A stretch of DNA of 35,472 nt from DATEAV01 sp964513155 (lineage in GTDB: Bacteria; Chloroflexota; Anaerolineae; Anaerolineales; E44-bin32). Under the pieces are notes generated by a model. The model was not told the DNA's origin. It saw nothing but the letters and a program-made list of their open reading frames with translations, and did not search any database. Shown piece by piece: positions 16,614 through 24,102 of the stretch. The stretch is taken from contig CAZEMA010000014.1 in assembly GCA_964513155.1 (NCBI GenBank), forward strand, positions 1 through 35,472, in the 5' to 3' direction. The position numbers were made by a program, and so were the translations under genes. Position 1 is the first letter of the stretch. Each line of letters begins with the position of its first letter.

Positions 16614-18473
16614 CTACAGCTCACTCTTCACCTTCTCCGCCAGTTGGCGGCTGATCCCTGGTACGGCCATCAGCGCCTCCACCGAAGCCTGTCGGATGGC
16701 GGCCACGTCACCGAAGGACCGGATCAGCGCCTTCCGCCGAACCGGACCAATCCCTGGGATCGAATCGAGTTGCGAGGCCAGGCCCTGCTGGCTCCGCTGC
16801 GTCCGATGCTGTTCCAGGGCGAATCGATGGGCTTCGTCGCGGATTCGCTGGAGGAGATGCAGGCCATCGGAGCGGCGAGGCAGAATCACGGCGTCCGGCC
16901 TATCCGGCAGGAAGATCTCCTCGTGGCCCTTGGCCAGACCGGCCACGGGGATCTTCCCCTCCAGTCCGAAGCCTCGCAGCACTTGGATCGCCCGCCCTAG
17001 TTGACCCTTGCCGCCATCTACGATCAATAGGTCCGGGAGACGCCCGAAGGCGGCATCGAACTTGCCGCCCGGGCGCTCGGCCTGTTCAAGCGCCGCCTGC
17101 CATCGCCGGAACCTTCGCTGGAGCACCTCTTCCATGCTGGCGAAGTCATCCTGCCCCTCGACGGCCTTGATGGTGAACTTGCGGTAGAACCGACGGTTGG
17201 GCACGCCCTGCTCAAACACAACCATGCTGCCCGCCGCCGCCGTCCCTTGCGTGGTCGAGATGTCGTAGCACTCGATCCGATTGGGAGGGCCGGATAGACC
17301 CATTTGATTCTCTAGCTCGGCAAGGGCGGCAACGTGCTTGCTGCGATCGGCCTCCCACTGCGCCCGGAGCGCCGTCAGCGTCTCCGCTGCGTTCTCCGCC
17401 GCCATCTCGACAAGCTGCTTCCTTGGACCACGTCGGGGAACCTGCAGCACAACCTTGCCGCTGCCCCGGCGCTGATTGAGCCACTCCTCGATGATCCGGG
17501 CCTCTTCGATCTCCGTCGGCATTAGGATCCGGTCGGGCACATACGCTGCTTCCGAATAGTACTGCTGGATGAATGCCTCGACGACCTCCCGGTCATCGGC
17601 TTCCGTCGTCCCGTCCAGGATGAAGTACTCGCGGCCGATCAGCTTGCCCTCGCGAATGAAGAACACCTGCACGCAGGCGCCGTCCTTGTCCCGGGCGAAA
17701 GCGATCACATCCGAGTCCACCCTGTCTTGCAGGACGACCTTCTGCTGCTCCACCACCCGCTCGATGGCCAGCAGCTGGTCGCGTAGGGTGGCCGCCCTCT
17801 CATACTGCAGCCCCTCCGAAGCCCGCGCCATCTCGGCCTGAAGCCGCTCGACGACATGCACTGATCGTCCCTCGAGAAAACGGCAGAGATCGCCAATCAT
17901 CGCCCGATAGCCGTCCTGGTCGATCGCGCCGATGCAAGGAGCCAGGCATAGACGGATGTCGCAGTAGAGGCAGGCGCGTGGATCCTTACCCGTGATCACA
18001 CGATCACAGGACAGATAGGGGAAGATCTTGCGCAGGACGTCGAGGGTTTGGTGGACTGCCCATACACTGGTGTAAGGCCCGAAGTAGCGGCTCCCATCAT
18101 CCGCTGTCCGCCGTGTGACCGTGACCTTCGGGAACGGATCGGCCCAGTGGATCTTGATGAAGGGGTAGCGCTTGTCGTCCTTGAGGCGGACGTTGTATCT
18201 GGGCCGATAGCGCTTGATCAGGGTCATCTCGAGGATCAGGGCCTCGAGCTCCGACCCCACCACGATCCATTCGATGTCGGCGACCTGGCCGACAAGTTCG
18301 GCCGTCCTTCCCCTTACCCCCGCCGAGTCGTGGAAGTAGGAGCGCACCCGGCTGCGCAGGTTGATGGCTTTGCCGACATAGATCACCTGCCTGACTGCAT
18401 CCTTCATCAGGTAGCAGCCAGGCTTAGCCGGCAAGCCCTCAAGGATCGCCCGAACGGATTCCGAGACAGCCAT
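16614..18473 (-). CDS. uvrC: Excinuclease ABC subunit UvrC
   Basis: The 619-residue protein is a complete UvrC, the dual-incision nuclease of nucleotide excision repair. The GIY-YIG domain has Y21 in PGCYLM, Y32 in VIYVGKA and catalytic R40 in NLRSRVRSYF. A Cys cluster follows (C156, C168, C171, C176, C180). The UvrB-interacting UVR motif is around 205-245 (LQAEMARASEGLQYERAATLRDQL), and the RNase H-like domain carries YDIST, LLIVDGGKGQLG and DEAHRFALEQHR. Two helix-hairpin-helix motifs (SIPGIGPVRRKAL and AVPGISRQLAEK) end the protein. The ATG at 18473 is used; a longer in-frame extension upstream would overlap the divergent lipoprotein gene and has no domain. No Shine-Dalgarno sequence, and a -10 box lies eight nt upstream. 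Confidence 0.96.
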   Translation of the reverse strand: MAVSESVRAILEGLPAKPGCYLMKDAVRQVIYVGKAINLRSRVRSYFHDSAGVRGRTAELVGQVADIEWIVVGSELEALILEMTLIKRYRPRYNVRLKDDKRYPFIKIHWADPFPKVTVTRRTADDGSRYFGPYTSVWAVHQTLDVLRKIFPYLSCDRVITGKDPRACLYCDIRLCLAPCIGAIDQDGYRAMIGDLCRFLEGRSVHVVERLQAEMARASEGLQYERAATLRDQLLAIERVVEQQKVVLQDRVDSDVIAFARDKDGACVQVFFIREGKLIGREYFILDGTTEADDREVVEAFIQQYYSEAAYVPDRILMPTEIEEARIIEEWLNQRRGSGKVVLQVPRRGPRKQLVEMAAENAAETLTALRAQWEADRSKHVAALAELENQMGLSGPPNRIECYDISTTQGTAAAGSMVVFEQGVPNRRFYRKFTIKAVEGQDDFASMEEVLQRRFRRWQAALEQAERPGGKFDAAFGRLPDLLIVDGGKGQLGRAIQVLRGFGLEGKIPVAGLAKGHEEIFLPDRPDAVILPRRSDGLHLLQRIRDEAHRFALEQHRTQRSQQGLASQLDSIPGIGPVRRKALIRSFGDVAAIRQASVEALMAVPGISRQLAEKVKSEL

Positions 18474-18481
18474 GTGAGGTG

Positions 18482-18490
18482 ATTCTAGCA
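18482..18490 (-). promoter_or_regulatory. Extended -10 element (TGC-TAGAAT) of uvrC, probable leaderless promoter
   Basis: On the minus strand TGCTAGAAT is followed by eight nt (CACCTCAC) and the uvrC ATG, the same arrangement as at rarA. There is no purine-rich ribosome-binding site in between. The -35 position (CCAGCA at 18505-18510) is poor. Confidence 0.48.
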
Positions 18491-18587
18491 CAGCTGACTC
18501 GCGCTGCTGGGAAAGCCGAATGCCCAAGCCCCTTGATCGCTGCCGCTGAACCGCGCCCCTCCACTCCCTCCGGTGTTCACCGCGGGG

Positions 18588-18593
18588 TATAAT
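18588..18593 (+). promoter_or_regulatory. Perfect -10 box TATAAT before the solute-binding protein gene
   Basis: TATAAT lies 10 nt before the ATG at 18604, leaving at most a leader of about three nt. No -35 match is seen at 16-18 nt. It faces the uvrC promoter about 100 nt away, so the two genes share a 130-nt divergent control region. Confidence 0.5.
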
Positions 18594-18603
18594 CCCGGAC
18601 AGC

Positions 18604-19881
18604 ATGCGCGCTTCGCTGATCCATCTCCTGGCAATCGGCAGCCTCGTCCTCGCCGCTTGCGGCGCGGTGCCCACGCCTGGGGCCTCTCCCACCAGCCTCC
18701 GGCCGACGGCCTCCGGCTTTCCCCTTGACGGAGCGCCCACGGGAACGGCCAGTGCCGCTCTTCGTATCCTGATCTGGCTGCCTCCGGGCATCGAGCCTGC
18801 CCCGGAAACCACGGCAGGCGCCTTGCTGGCAGAACGGCTGCAGGCATTCCAGCAGGAGCACCCCGGGGTGTCGATCGAGTATCGCGTGAAGGACTCATCC
18901 GGCCCGGCCGGACTGCTGGAAAGCCTGACCGCGGCGACGGAGGCTGCGCCGGCCTCCCTGCCAGACGTCATCGCGCTCGACGCCCTCTCCCTGACCGCCG
19001 CCACACTCAAGGGGTTGATTATTCCTCTGGCCGGGCTCGTGGAGGAACCCGGCGAGCAGGGGTGGTACGGATACGCCCGCTCCTCGTCCACCGTCGGCGG
19101 ATCCTTCTTCGGGTTGCCATTCGCCGCCGACGCAGAGGTCTTCGCCTACCAGACGGCCGGATACCCCGTCCCTCCCCTCGCCTGGGCGGACGTCTTGGCC
19201 GGTCCCTCTCCCTTCCTCTTCCCTGCCGCAGACCCCAACGCCTCCTTCACCCTGGCCCAGTACCTCGCCCTGGGTGGGCCGCTTCTGGATGCCGCCGGCC
19301 AACCGACACTGGACATCAGCCTTCTGGGCGAGGTCTTGAGCTTCTATGCCTCGGCGCGCGAGGCGACCGTCATCCCCCTGTCGGCCCGACAGTACGCCAG
19401 TGCCGCGGAGACGTGGCGCGTGCTCCTCGCGGGGAGGGCCAGGGCGGCATTGGCCGCCTTCAGCACTTTCCTGACCGAGCCCAACCGGGCGACTCTATCG
19501 GCTATCCCACTCCCCACCCGCGATGGCGCTGGCGTTTGCTTTGTGAATACCTGGTCATGGGCCTTGGTCACTTCCGACCCTGAGCGCCAGGAAGTCGCGG
19601 CCGAACTCCTCAGCTGGTTGACCGAGCCCGAGTTCCTTGGCCCGTGGACCTATGCCCTCGGCTTCCTCCCTACAACGACCTCGGCTCTCAGCCTGTGGCC
19701 TCCAGGCGAAGCCGTCGCCCTGGCAAGTCAACTGGTGACCTCTGCCCTACCCCAGCCTTCGATGGAGTTCCTGGCCACCTTTGGCCCGCCCTTCCGGGAG
19801 GCTGCCCTGGCAGTCCTCGAAGGGAGCCTCTCGCCAGAGGCGGCAGCCTCCGCCGCCTCCCTGGTGATTCGTACTCCCTGA
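18604..19881 (+). CDS. ABC-type extracellular solute-binding lipoprotein (family 1-like)
   Basis: The 425-residue protein starts with a lipoprotein signal (HLLAIGSLVLAAC, Cys19) and a short Pro/Thr/Ser linker, then a periplasmic-binding-protein-like body: LRILIWLPP, LLAERLQAFQQEHPGVSIEYRV, LPDVIALDA, a GLPFAADAEVFAYQT segment typical of sugar-binding members, and NTWSWALVTSDPERQEVAAELLSWLTEPE near the C-terminus. It should capture a solute outside the cell for an ABC importer, but no permease or ATPase gene is adjacent. Neighbouring glycerate kinase and phosphohexomutase genes hint at a carbohydrate ligand; that is inference. Lipoproteins of this class can also act as sensors. Confidence 0.85.
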   Translation: MRASLIHLLAIGSLVLAACGAVPTPGASPTSLRPTASGFPLDGAPTGTASAALRILIWLPPGIEPAPETTAGALLAERLQAFQQEHPGVSIEYRVKDSSGPAGLLESLTAATEAAPASLPDVIALDALSLTAATLKGLIIPLAGLVEEPGEQGWYGYARSSSTVGGSFFGLPFAADAEVFAYQTAGYPVPPLAWADVLAGPSPFLFPAADPNASFTLAQYLALGGPLLDAAGQPTLDISLLGEVLSFYASAREATVIPLSARQYASAAETWRVLLAGRARAALAAFSTFLTEPNRATLSAIPLPTRDGAGVCFVNTWSWALVTSDPERQEVAAELLSWLTEPEFLGPWTYALGFLPTTTSALSLWPPGEAVALASQLVTSALPQPSMEFLATFGPPFREAALAVLEGSLSPEAAASAASLVIRTP

Positions 19882-19918
19882 GGCGACGGCCCGCGCCGAC
19901 GCGAGGCCTCCCATCCCT

Positions 19919-21319
19919 ATGCCCTCCCCGGACCCCGCTTCGTTTGAGGAACATCTGACCGCCATCCGGCAGGCTGCCCTGGCCGCGGCGGACGCGGCCG
20001 CCACAGTCGTAGCCAACCTGCGGTTGGACGGCAATGTCCTGGGTGTTGGACCCCACCGCATTCGCCTCACTCGTTTCTCGCGTGTTGTCCTGGTGGCGTT
20101 CGGCAAAGCCGCCCCCTCGATGGCCCGCGCTGCGGCAGCTATCCTCGGAGACCGCCTGACAGCCGGTGTGGCTACGATCCCCACCACTCTCCTGGAGGTC
20201 ACCGTCTCCGGCTCCAGGTCTGGGTCGCGGGGATTGGGTCGGGAGCAGGCACGTGTGCCCGCTGCCTCCAGATCGGATGCTCTCGGCGAGGTCCTCAAGC
20301 GCATCACCTTCCAGCCGGCCGGGCATCCTCTGCCGGATGAAGGCAGCCTTGCCGCAGGAGGCGCGGCCGCGGATCTCCTCAAGACTCTGGGGCCCGACGA
20401 CCTGCTCCTGGCGCTGGTGTCCGGGGGCGGTTCGGCCATGATTGAGCTGCCTCTCCCGGGCATCAGCCTGGCCGACCTCCAGGAAATGACGGCCCTTCTC
20501 TTGCGCTGCGGCGCCCCAATCCAGGCCTTCAACTCGGTCCGCCAGGCGCTATCGCAGATCAAGTGTGGAGGGCTAGCCCGCCTGGCGTCCCCGGCTCGGA
20601 CCGTGGCGTTGATTCTCTCGGATGTCGTCGGCAACCGTCTGTCGTCGATCGCCTCCGCCCCGACGGTCCTCCGCCGCCCCGATCCGGCAAGGGCCCGTCA
20701 GATCCTGCGGGACAGCGGAATCTGGGAACGGACGCCCCCAAGCGTGCGAGCGGCGCTGTCCGCCTCGACCAGCAACCGTCGCACTTCGACCTCCAGGCGC
20801 GCGCCCCGTCCTGTCAACCTCTTGGTCGGCACCAATCGCCAAGTTGTCGAAGCCGCGGCCCGGCGGGCAGAGAGCCTCGGTTTCCCGCCGCGAATCCTGT
20901 CGACACGAATGCAGGGGGAGGCCCAGCAGGTCGGCCGGGCCTTTGCGGAGCGTCTTCTCCGCGCACCCCGGCCTGCGTGTCTCCTGGCCGGGGGTGAGAC
21001 GACGGTTACGGTGAAGGGTCGCGGTCGGGGCGGCCGCAACCAGGAACTGGCGTTGGCGGCGGCCATCGTGCTCGAGGGCATGCCAGGCTTGGCGGTGATG
21101 GCCTTCGCCACAGACGGCGTCGACGGCCCCACCGATGCCGCCGGAGCGATCGTTTCCGGCGAGACGCTGCGCCTCCACCGCAGGCGGAGATGGGATCCCA
21201 CTGCAGCCCTGGTGGACAACGACGCCTATCCGCTCCTCCAGGCAGCTCGGGCCCTGGTATTCACCGGGCCCACAGGCACGAACTTGAGCGATCTGGTTGT
21301 CGGCCTGGCCTATCCCTGA
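19919..21319 (+). CDS. Glycerate kinase, MOFRL/DUF4147 type
   Basis: The 466-residue protein carries the GckA/TtuD-type signatures: VAFGKAAPSMARAA, GHPLPDEGSLAAG, VSGGGSAM, FNSVRQALSQIKCGGLA (usually NxVRKHLSxIKGG), LSDVVGN, and the C-terminal MOFRL domain with GGETTVTVKGRGRGGRNQE, TDGVDGPTDAAGA and VFTGPTGTNLSDL. Known members phosphorylate D-glycerate, usually to 2-phosphoglycerate, feeding lower glycolysis. An insertion of about 25 residues (TVSGSRSGSRGLGREQARVPA) after the first strand looks like a loop. The ATG at 19919 follows the binding-protein gene by 37 nt without a clear ribosome-binding site, so co-transcription is likely. Confidence 0.93.
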   Translation: MPSPDPASFEEHLTAIRQAALAAADAAATVVANLRLDGNVLGVGPHRIRLTRFSRVVLVAFGKAAPSMARAAAAILGDRLTAGVATIPTTLLEVTVSGSRSGSRGLGREQARVPAASRSDALGEVLKRITFQPAGHPLPDEGSLAAGGAAADLLKTLGPDDLLLALVSGGGSAMIELPLPGISLADLQEMTALLLRCGAPIQAFNSVRQALSQIKCGGLARLASPARTVALILSDVVGNRLSSIASAPTVLRRPDPARARQILRDSGIWERTPPSVRAALSASTSNRRTSTSRRAPRPVNLLVGTNRQVVEAAARRAESLGFPPRILSTRMQGEAQQVGRAFAERLLRAPRPACLLAGGETTVTVKGRGRGGRNQELALAAAIVLEGMPGLAVMAFATDGVDGPTDAAGAIVSGETLRLHRRRRWDPTAALVDNDAYPLLQAARALVFTGPTGTNLSDLVVGLAYP

Positions 21320-21432
21320 TCCCGGTTTTCCACCGGATGAGAGGATCTTCCCAGAGGAGGCCTCGCCCGAACGGCCGTCCGCTCTGGGGCAGGTGCCATC
21401 CCGCCGCTTTGAAGGCCTTTTCCCGCCACAGG

Positions 21433-21461
21433 TTGACCCCCCGCAGCTCAGCTGCTACAAT
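21433..21461 (+). promoter_or_regulatory. Sigma-70-type promoter TTGACC-N17-TACAAT of the phosphohexomutase gene
   Basis: TTGACC (21433-21438) and TACAAT (21456-21461) are separated by exactly 17 nt, with TGC just before the -10 box. Transcription should start near 21468, leaving a 27-nt leader with the GAGGAA ribosome-binding site at 21485-21490. This is the best promoter seen in the window. Confidence 0.72.
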
Positions 21462-21494
21462 GGCCTCTCCCGATCTCCGCTCTCGAGGAAACGC

Positions 21495-22964
21495 ATGACC
21501 ATCCACTTCGGGACCGACGGCTGGCGGGCCGTGATCTCCGACACCTTCACCTTCCACAACTTGCGGCTGGTGGCCCAGGCTATCGCCGATGCTGTCGCCT
21601 CCGCGGAGTGGCTCAATAGCAGCAACGGGAACGCGGTCGGCGTAGACGCCGACCCCCACAAGATGGTGGTGGGCTTTGACACCCGCTTTCTGTCTGACCG
21701 CTATGCCGCCGAAGCCGCCCGGGTTCTGGCCGCCAATGGTTATACCGTCTACCTGACCAACGCCGACGTGCCTACCCCGGCCGTGTCCTTTGCCGTTCGC
21801 CATCTTCGGGCAATCGGCGGGATCATGATCACCGCCTCACACAACGCCCCTCGCTATAACGGGGTCAAGCTGAAGGCCGCCTACGGAGGATCCGCTCTAC
21901 CCGAGCAATGCCGACGAGTGGAAGTCTATCTGAACGACAACGAGCGGCGCGGGCGAGGTCCGAACCTGATGGAATACGAGCGAGCCCGCGCAGCCGGCCT
22001 GATCCAGCGCTTCAATCCGACACCGACCTATTTCGACCACCTGCGCACGCTGATCGACTTCGCCGCCATCGCCGACAATCCCCAGCATATCGTCGTCGAC
22101 TCGATGTTCGGCTCGGGCCGGGGCCTGATCAAAGGGATCCTGCAGGGCACGGGATGTGAGGTGTTTGAGGTGCGGGGCGAGATGAACCCGGGCTTCGGGG
22201 GCATTCACCCGGAACCCATCGCCCGCTATTTGGGCGCCCTGGCGGGGGCGATCGCCGCCGGGCATGGGCAGCTCGGATTGGCCACGGACGGCGACGCAGA
22301 CCGCATCGGAGCCATGGATGGCCGCGGCCAGTTCGTCGATCCCCACCGCATCCTCGCGCTGGCGGTGAAGTACCTCGTCGAGCATCGGGGCTGGCGAGGC
22401 AAGGTCATCAAGACCGTATCCACCACACAAATGATCAACCGCCTGGGACAGAAATTCGGCCTGGAGGTGATTGAGACGCCGGTCGGCTTCAACCATATCG
22501 CCGACTGGATGCTCAGGGACAATGTCCTGATTGGCGGCGAGGAATCGGGCGGGATCTCCTTCAAAGGGCACATCCCCGAGGGGGATGGGACGCTAATGGG
22601 GTTGTTGCTGGTCGAGATGATCGCCAGCACCCGGGCCACCCTGGATGAGCTTGTCGCCGGCCTCCTGGCGGAGGTCGGCCCCTCCCACTACGCCCGCCTG
22701 GACCTCCGCCTTTTGGCGCCCGTATCCAAAGAGCGCATGGTCGCCCGCCTGACTGACAATGCCCCCTCCTCGATCGGAGGCTCTGGCGTGGTCTCCGTGA
22801 ACGCCATGGACGGCGTCAAGTACCTCCTCGAGGATGACTCCTGGTTGCTCATCCGCCCTTCGGGGACGGAGCCGGTTCTGCGAGTGTATGCCGAGGCTCG
22901 CGACCCGGCGATGGTCGACGCCCTGCTCGACCACGGCAAGGCCGTCGCCCAGGGGAAAGGCTAG
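21495..22964 (+). CDS. Phosphoglucomutase/phosphomannomutase family enzyme
   Basis: The 489-residue protein has all four landmarks of alpha-D-phosphohexomutases: catalytic phosphoserine S115 in ITASHNAPRYNG, the metal loop DGDADR (265-270), the sugar-recognition loop GGEESGG (347-353) and the phosphate-binding loop RPSGTEP (454-460). It interconverts hexose 1- and 6-phosphates; glucose versus mannose or glucosamine specificity cannot be fixed from these motifs. FGTDGWR at residues 5-11 marks a normal N-terminus. The ATG has GAGGAA about four nt upstream. It ends only 12 nt from the convergent receiver-kinase gene. Confidence 0.94.
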   Translation: MTIHFGTDGWRAVISDTFTFHNLRLVAQAIADAVASAEWLNSSNGNAVGVDADPHKMVVGFDTRFLSDRYAAEAARVLAANGYTVYLTNADVPTPAVSFAVRHLRAIGGIMITASHNAPRYNGVKLKAAYGGSALPEQCRRVEVYLNDNERRGRGPNLMEYERARAAGLIQRFNPTPTYFDHLRTLIDFAAIADNPQHIVVDSMFGSGRGLIKGILQGTGCEVFEVRGEMNPGFGGIHPEPIARYLGALAGAIAAGHGQLGLATDGDADRIGAMDGRGQFVDPHRILALAVKYLVEHRGWRGKVIKTVSTTQMINRLGQKFGLEVIETPVGFNHIADWMLRDNVLIGGEESGGISFKGHIPEGDGTLMGLLLVEMIASTRATLDELVAGLLAEVGPSHYARLDLRLLAPVSKERMVARLTDNAPSSIGGSGVVSVNAMDGVKYLLEDDSWLLIRPSGTEPVLRVYAEARDPAMVDALLDHGKAVAQGKG

Positions 22965-22976
22965 CCGAGTAGCCGG

Positions 22977-24095
22977 CTATTCGCGCTCGGCCACAGAGGG
23001 GAGCTCAATCCAGAAGGTGCTGCCAACGCCGAGCTGGCTGGTCGCCCCTACCCTTCCGCCGTGCAGATCCACAATCCCCCTGCAGATGGCCAGACCCGAC
23101 CCGGTGCCCTGTTGCTCCTGCTTGGACCGGTCCAGCTGCTGGAAGACGGTGAAGAGCGATCCCAGCTCGCTCTGCCGGATCCCCACCCCCGTATCTTCGA
23201 CCTCGATGACCAGTCGGCCCTCACGCTCGGCAGCGCGGAACTGAACCCTCGTACTGTCCTTCTTCGAGAACTTGATGGCGTTGTCCACCAGTCGACTGAT
23301 CGCGTTCGAGAGGTAGATCTCGTCGGCGACAATCGGTGGGAGCCCATCCGGCACCTGGATGGCGAGCTCCAATCCGCGCTCCTTGGCTAGCTTCTTGTGT
23401 CGCTTGGCCACCGTCCGCAGCCACGGGGAGACGTCGTCGATCACCCGTCGACGCAGGTGGTAGGCACTCTCCGCCTCCCCCGTCTGCAGCTCGACCAGCG
23501 TGATGAAGTCCAGAACCAGTCGGTGCAGACGCTCCGCGCCTTTCCGGATCCCCTGCATGAACTGCTTGAACTCCTCCGAGGAGAGCTCGCTCGATTCCTT
23601 GCCCAGCAGATCCGAGTAGTTGATGATGTAGGTGAGCGGCGTCCGGAACTCGTGGCTCAGAGTCGCCAGGATCGACCGCTTGAGGTCAGAGAACTGCTCC
23701 TCCCTCTGGCTGCGCAGGGCTTGGCTACGCGCCAGCTTGGCCCGCACTGCAATGAGCAGATCCTCTTCTTCAAAGGGCTTGGTGATGTAGTCGTCGGCGC
23801 CCAACTCCTTCCCACGACGAATGTCGGCCTTCTCCCCACGCGCCGTCAGGAAGATGAAGGGGACGTCCAGGAGCTCGGGGCGCTGGCGCACACGCTCATA
23901 CAGTTCATAGCCATCGATTCCCGGCATCATGATGTCGGAGACGATCAGGTCGGGGTGATGAGCCTCGAGCAGCTCCAGCGCATCGAACGCATCGGCAGCG
24001 GTCAGGGCGCGGTAACCCGACATCTCCAACAGCTCCCGCAATCCTTCCAGCAGGGAAGTGTTGTCTTCGACCACCAGGATCAGCGCCTGAGTCAT
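22977..24095 (-). CDS. Receiver-histidine kinase hybrid (N-terminal response regulator domain)
   Basis: The 372-residue protein joins a complete receiver domain (acidic pair E10-D11, phospho-acceptor D54 in VSDIMMPG, K106 in YITKPF) to a HisKA dimerisation domain (H148 in ATLSHEFRTPLTY) and an HATPase domain (N-box SRLVDNAIKF, DTGVGI, GTGSGLAI). It has no membrane segment, so it is cytoplasmic. The receiver probably takes phosphate from, or passes state to, the kinase. The ATG lies seven nt after the stop of the large GAF kinase gene, and the ribosome-binding stretch GGAGGG (24106-24111) sits inside the end of that gene, so the two are translationally coupled. Longer in-frame extension upstream is overlap with that gene and is not real. 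Confidence 0.93.
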   Translation of the reverse strand: MTQALILVVEDNTSLLEGLRELLEMSGYRALTAADAFDALELLEAHHPDLIVSDIMMPGIDGYELYERVRQRPELLDVPFIFLTARGEKADIRRGKELGADDYITKPFEEEDLLIAVRAKLARSQALRSQREEQFSDLKRSILATLSHEFRTPLTYIINYSDLLGKESSELSSEEFKQFMQGIRKGAERLHRLVLDFITLVELQTGEAESAYHLRRRVIDDVSPWLRTVAKRHKKLAKERGLELAIQVPDGLPPIVADEIYLSNAISRLVDNAIKFSKKDSTRVQFRAAEREGRLVIEVEDTGVGIRQSELGSLFTVFQQLDRSKQEQQGTGSGLAICRGIVDLHGGRVGATSQLGVGSTFWIELPSVAERE

Positions 24096-24102
24096 CTTCC
24101 CA

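Noticed and set aside
18474..19091. N-terminal extension of uvrC by about 200 residues
   Set aside because: It overlaps the divergent solute-binding lipoprotein, has no domain, and UvrC is already full length from 18473.
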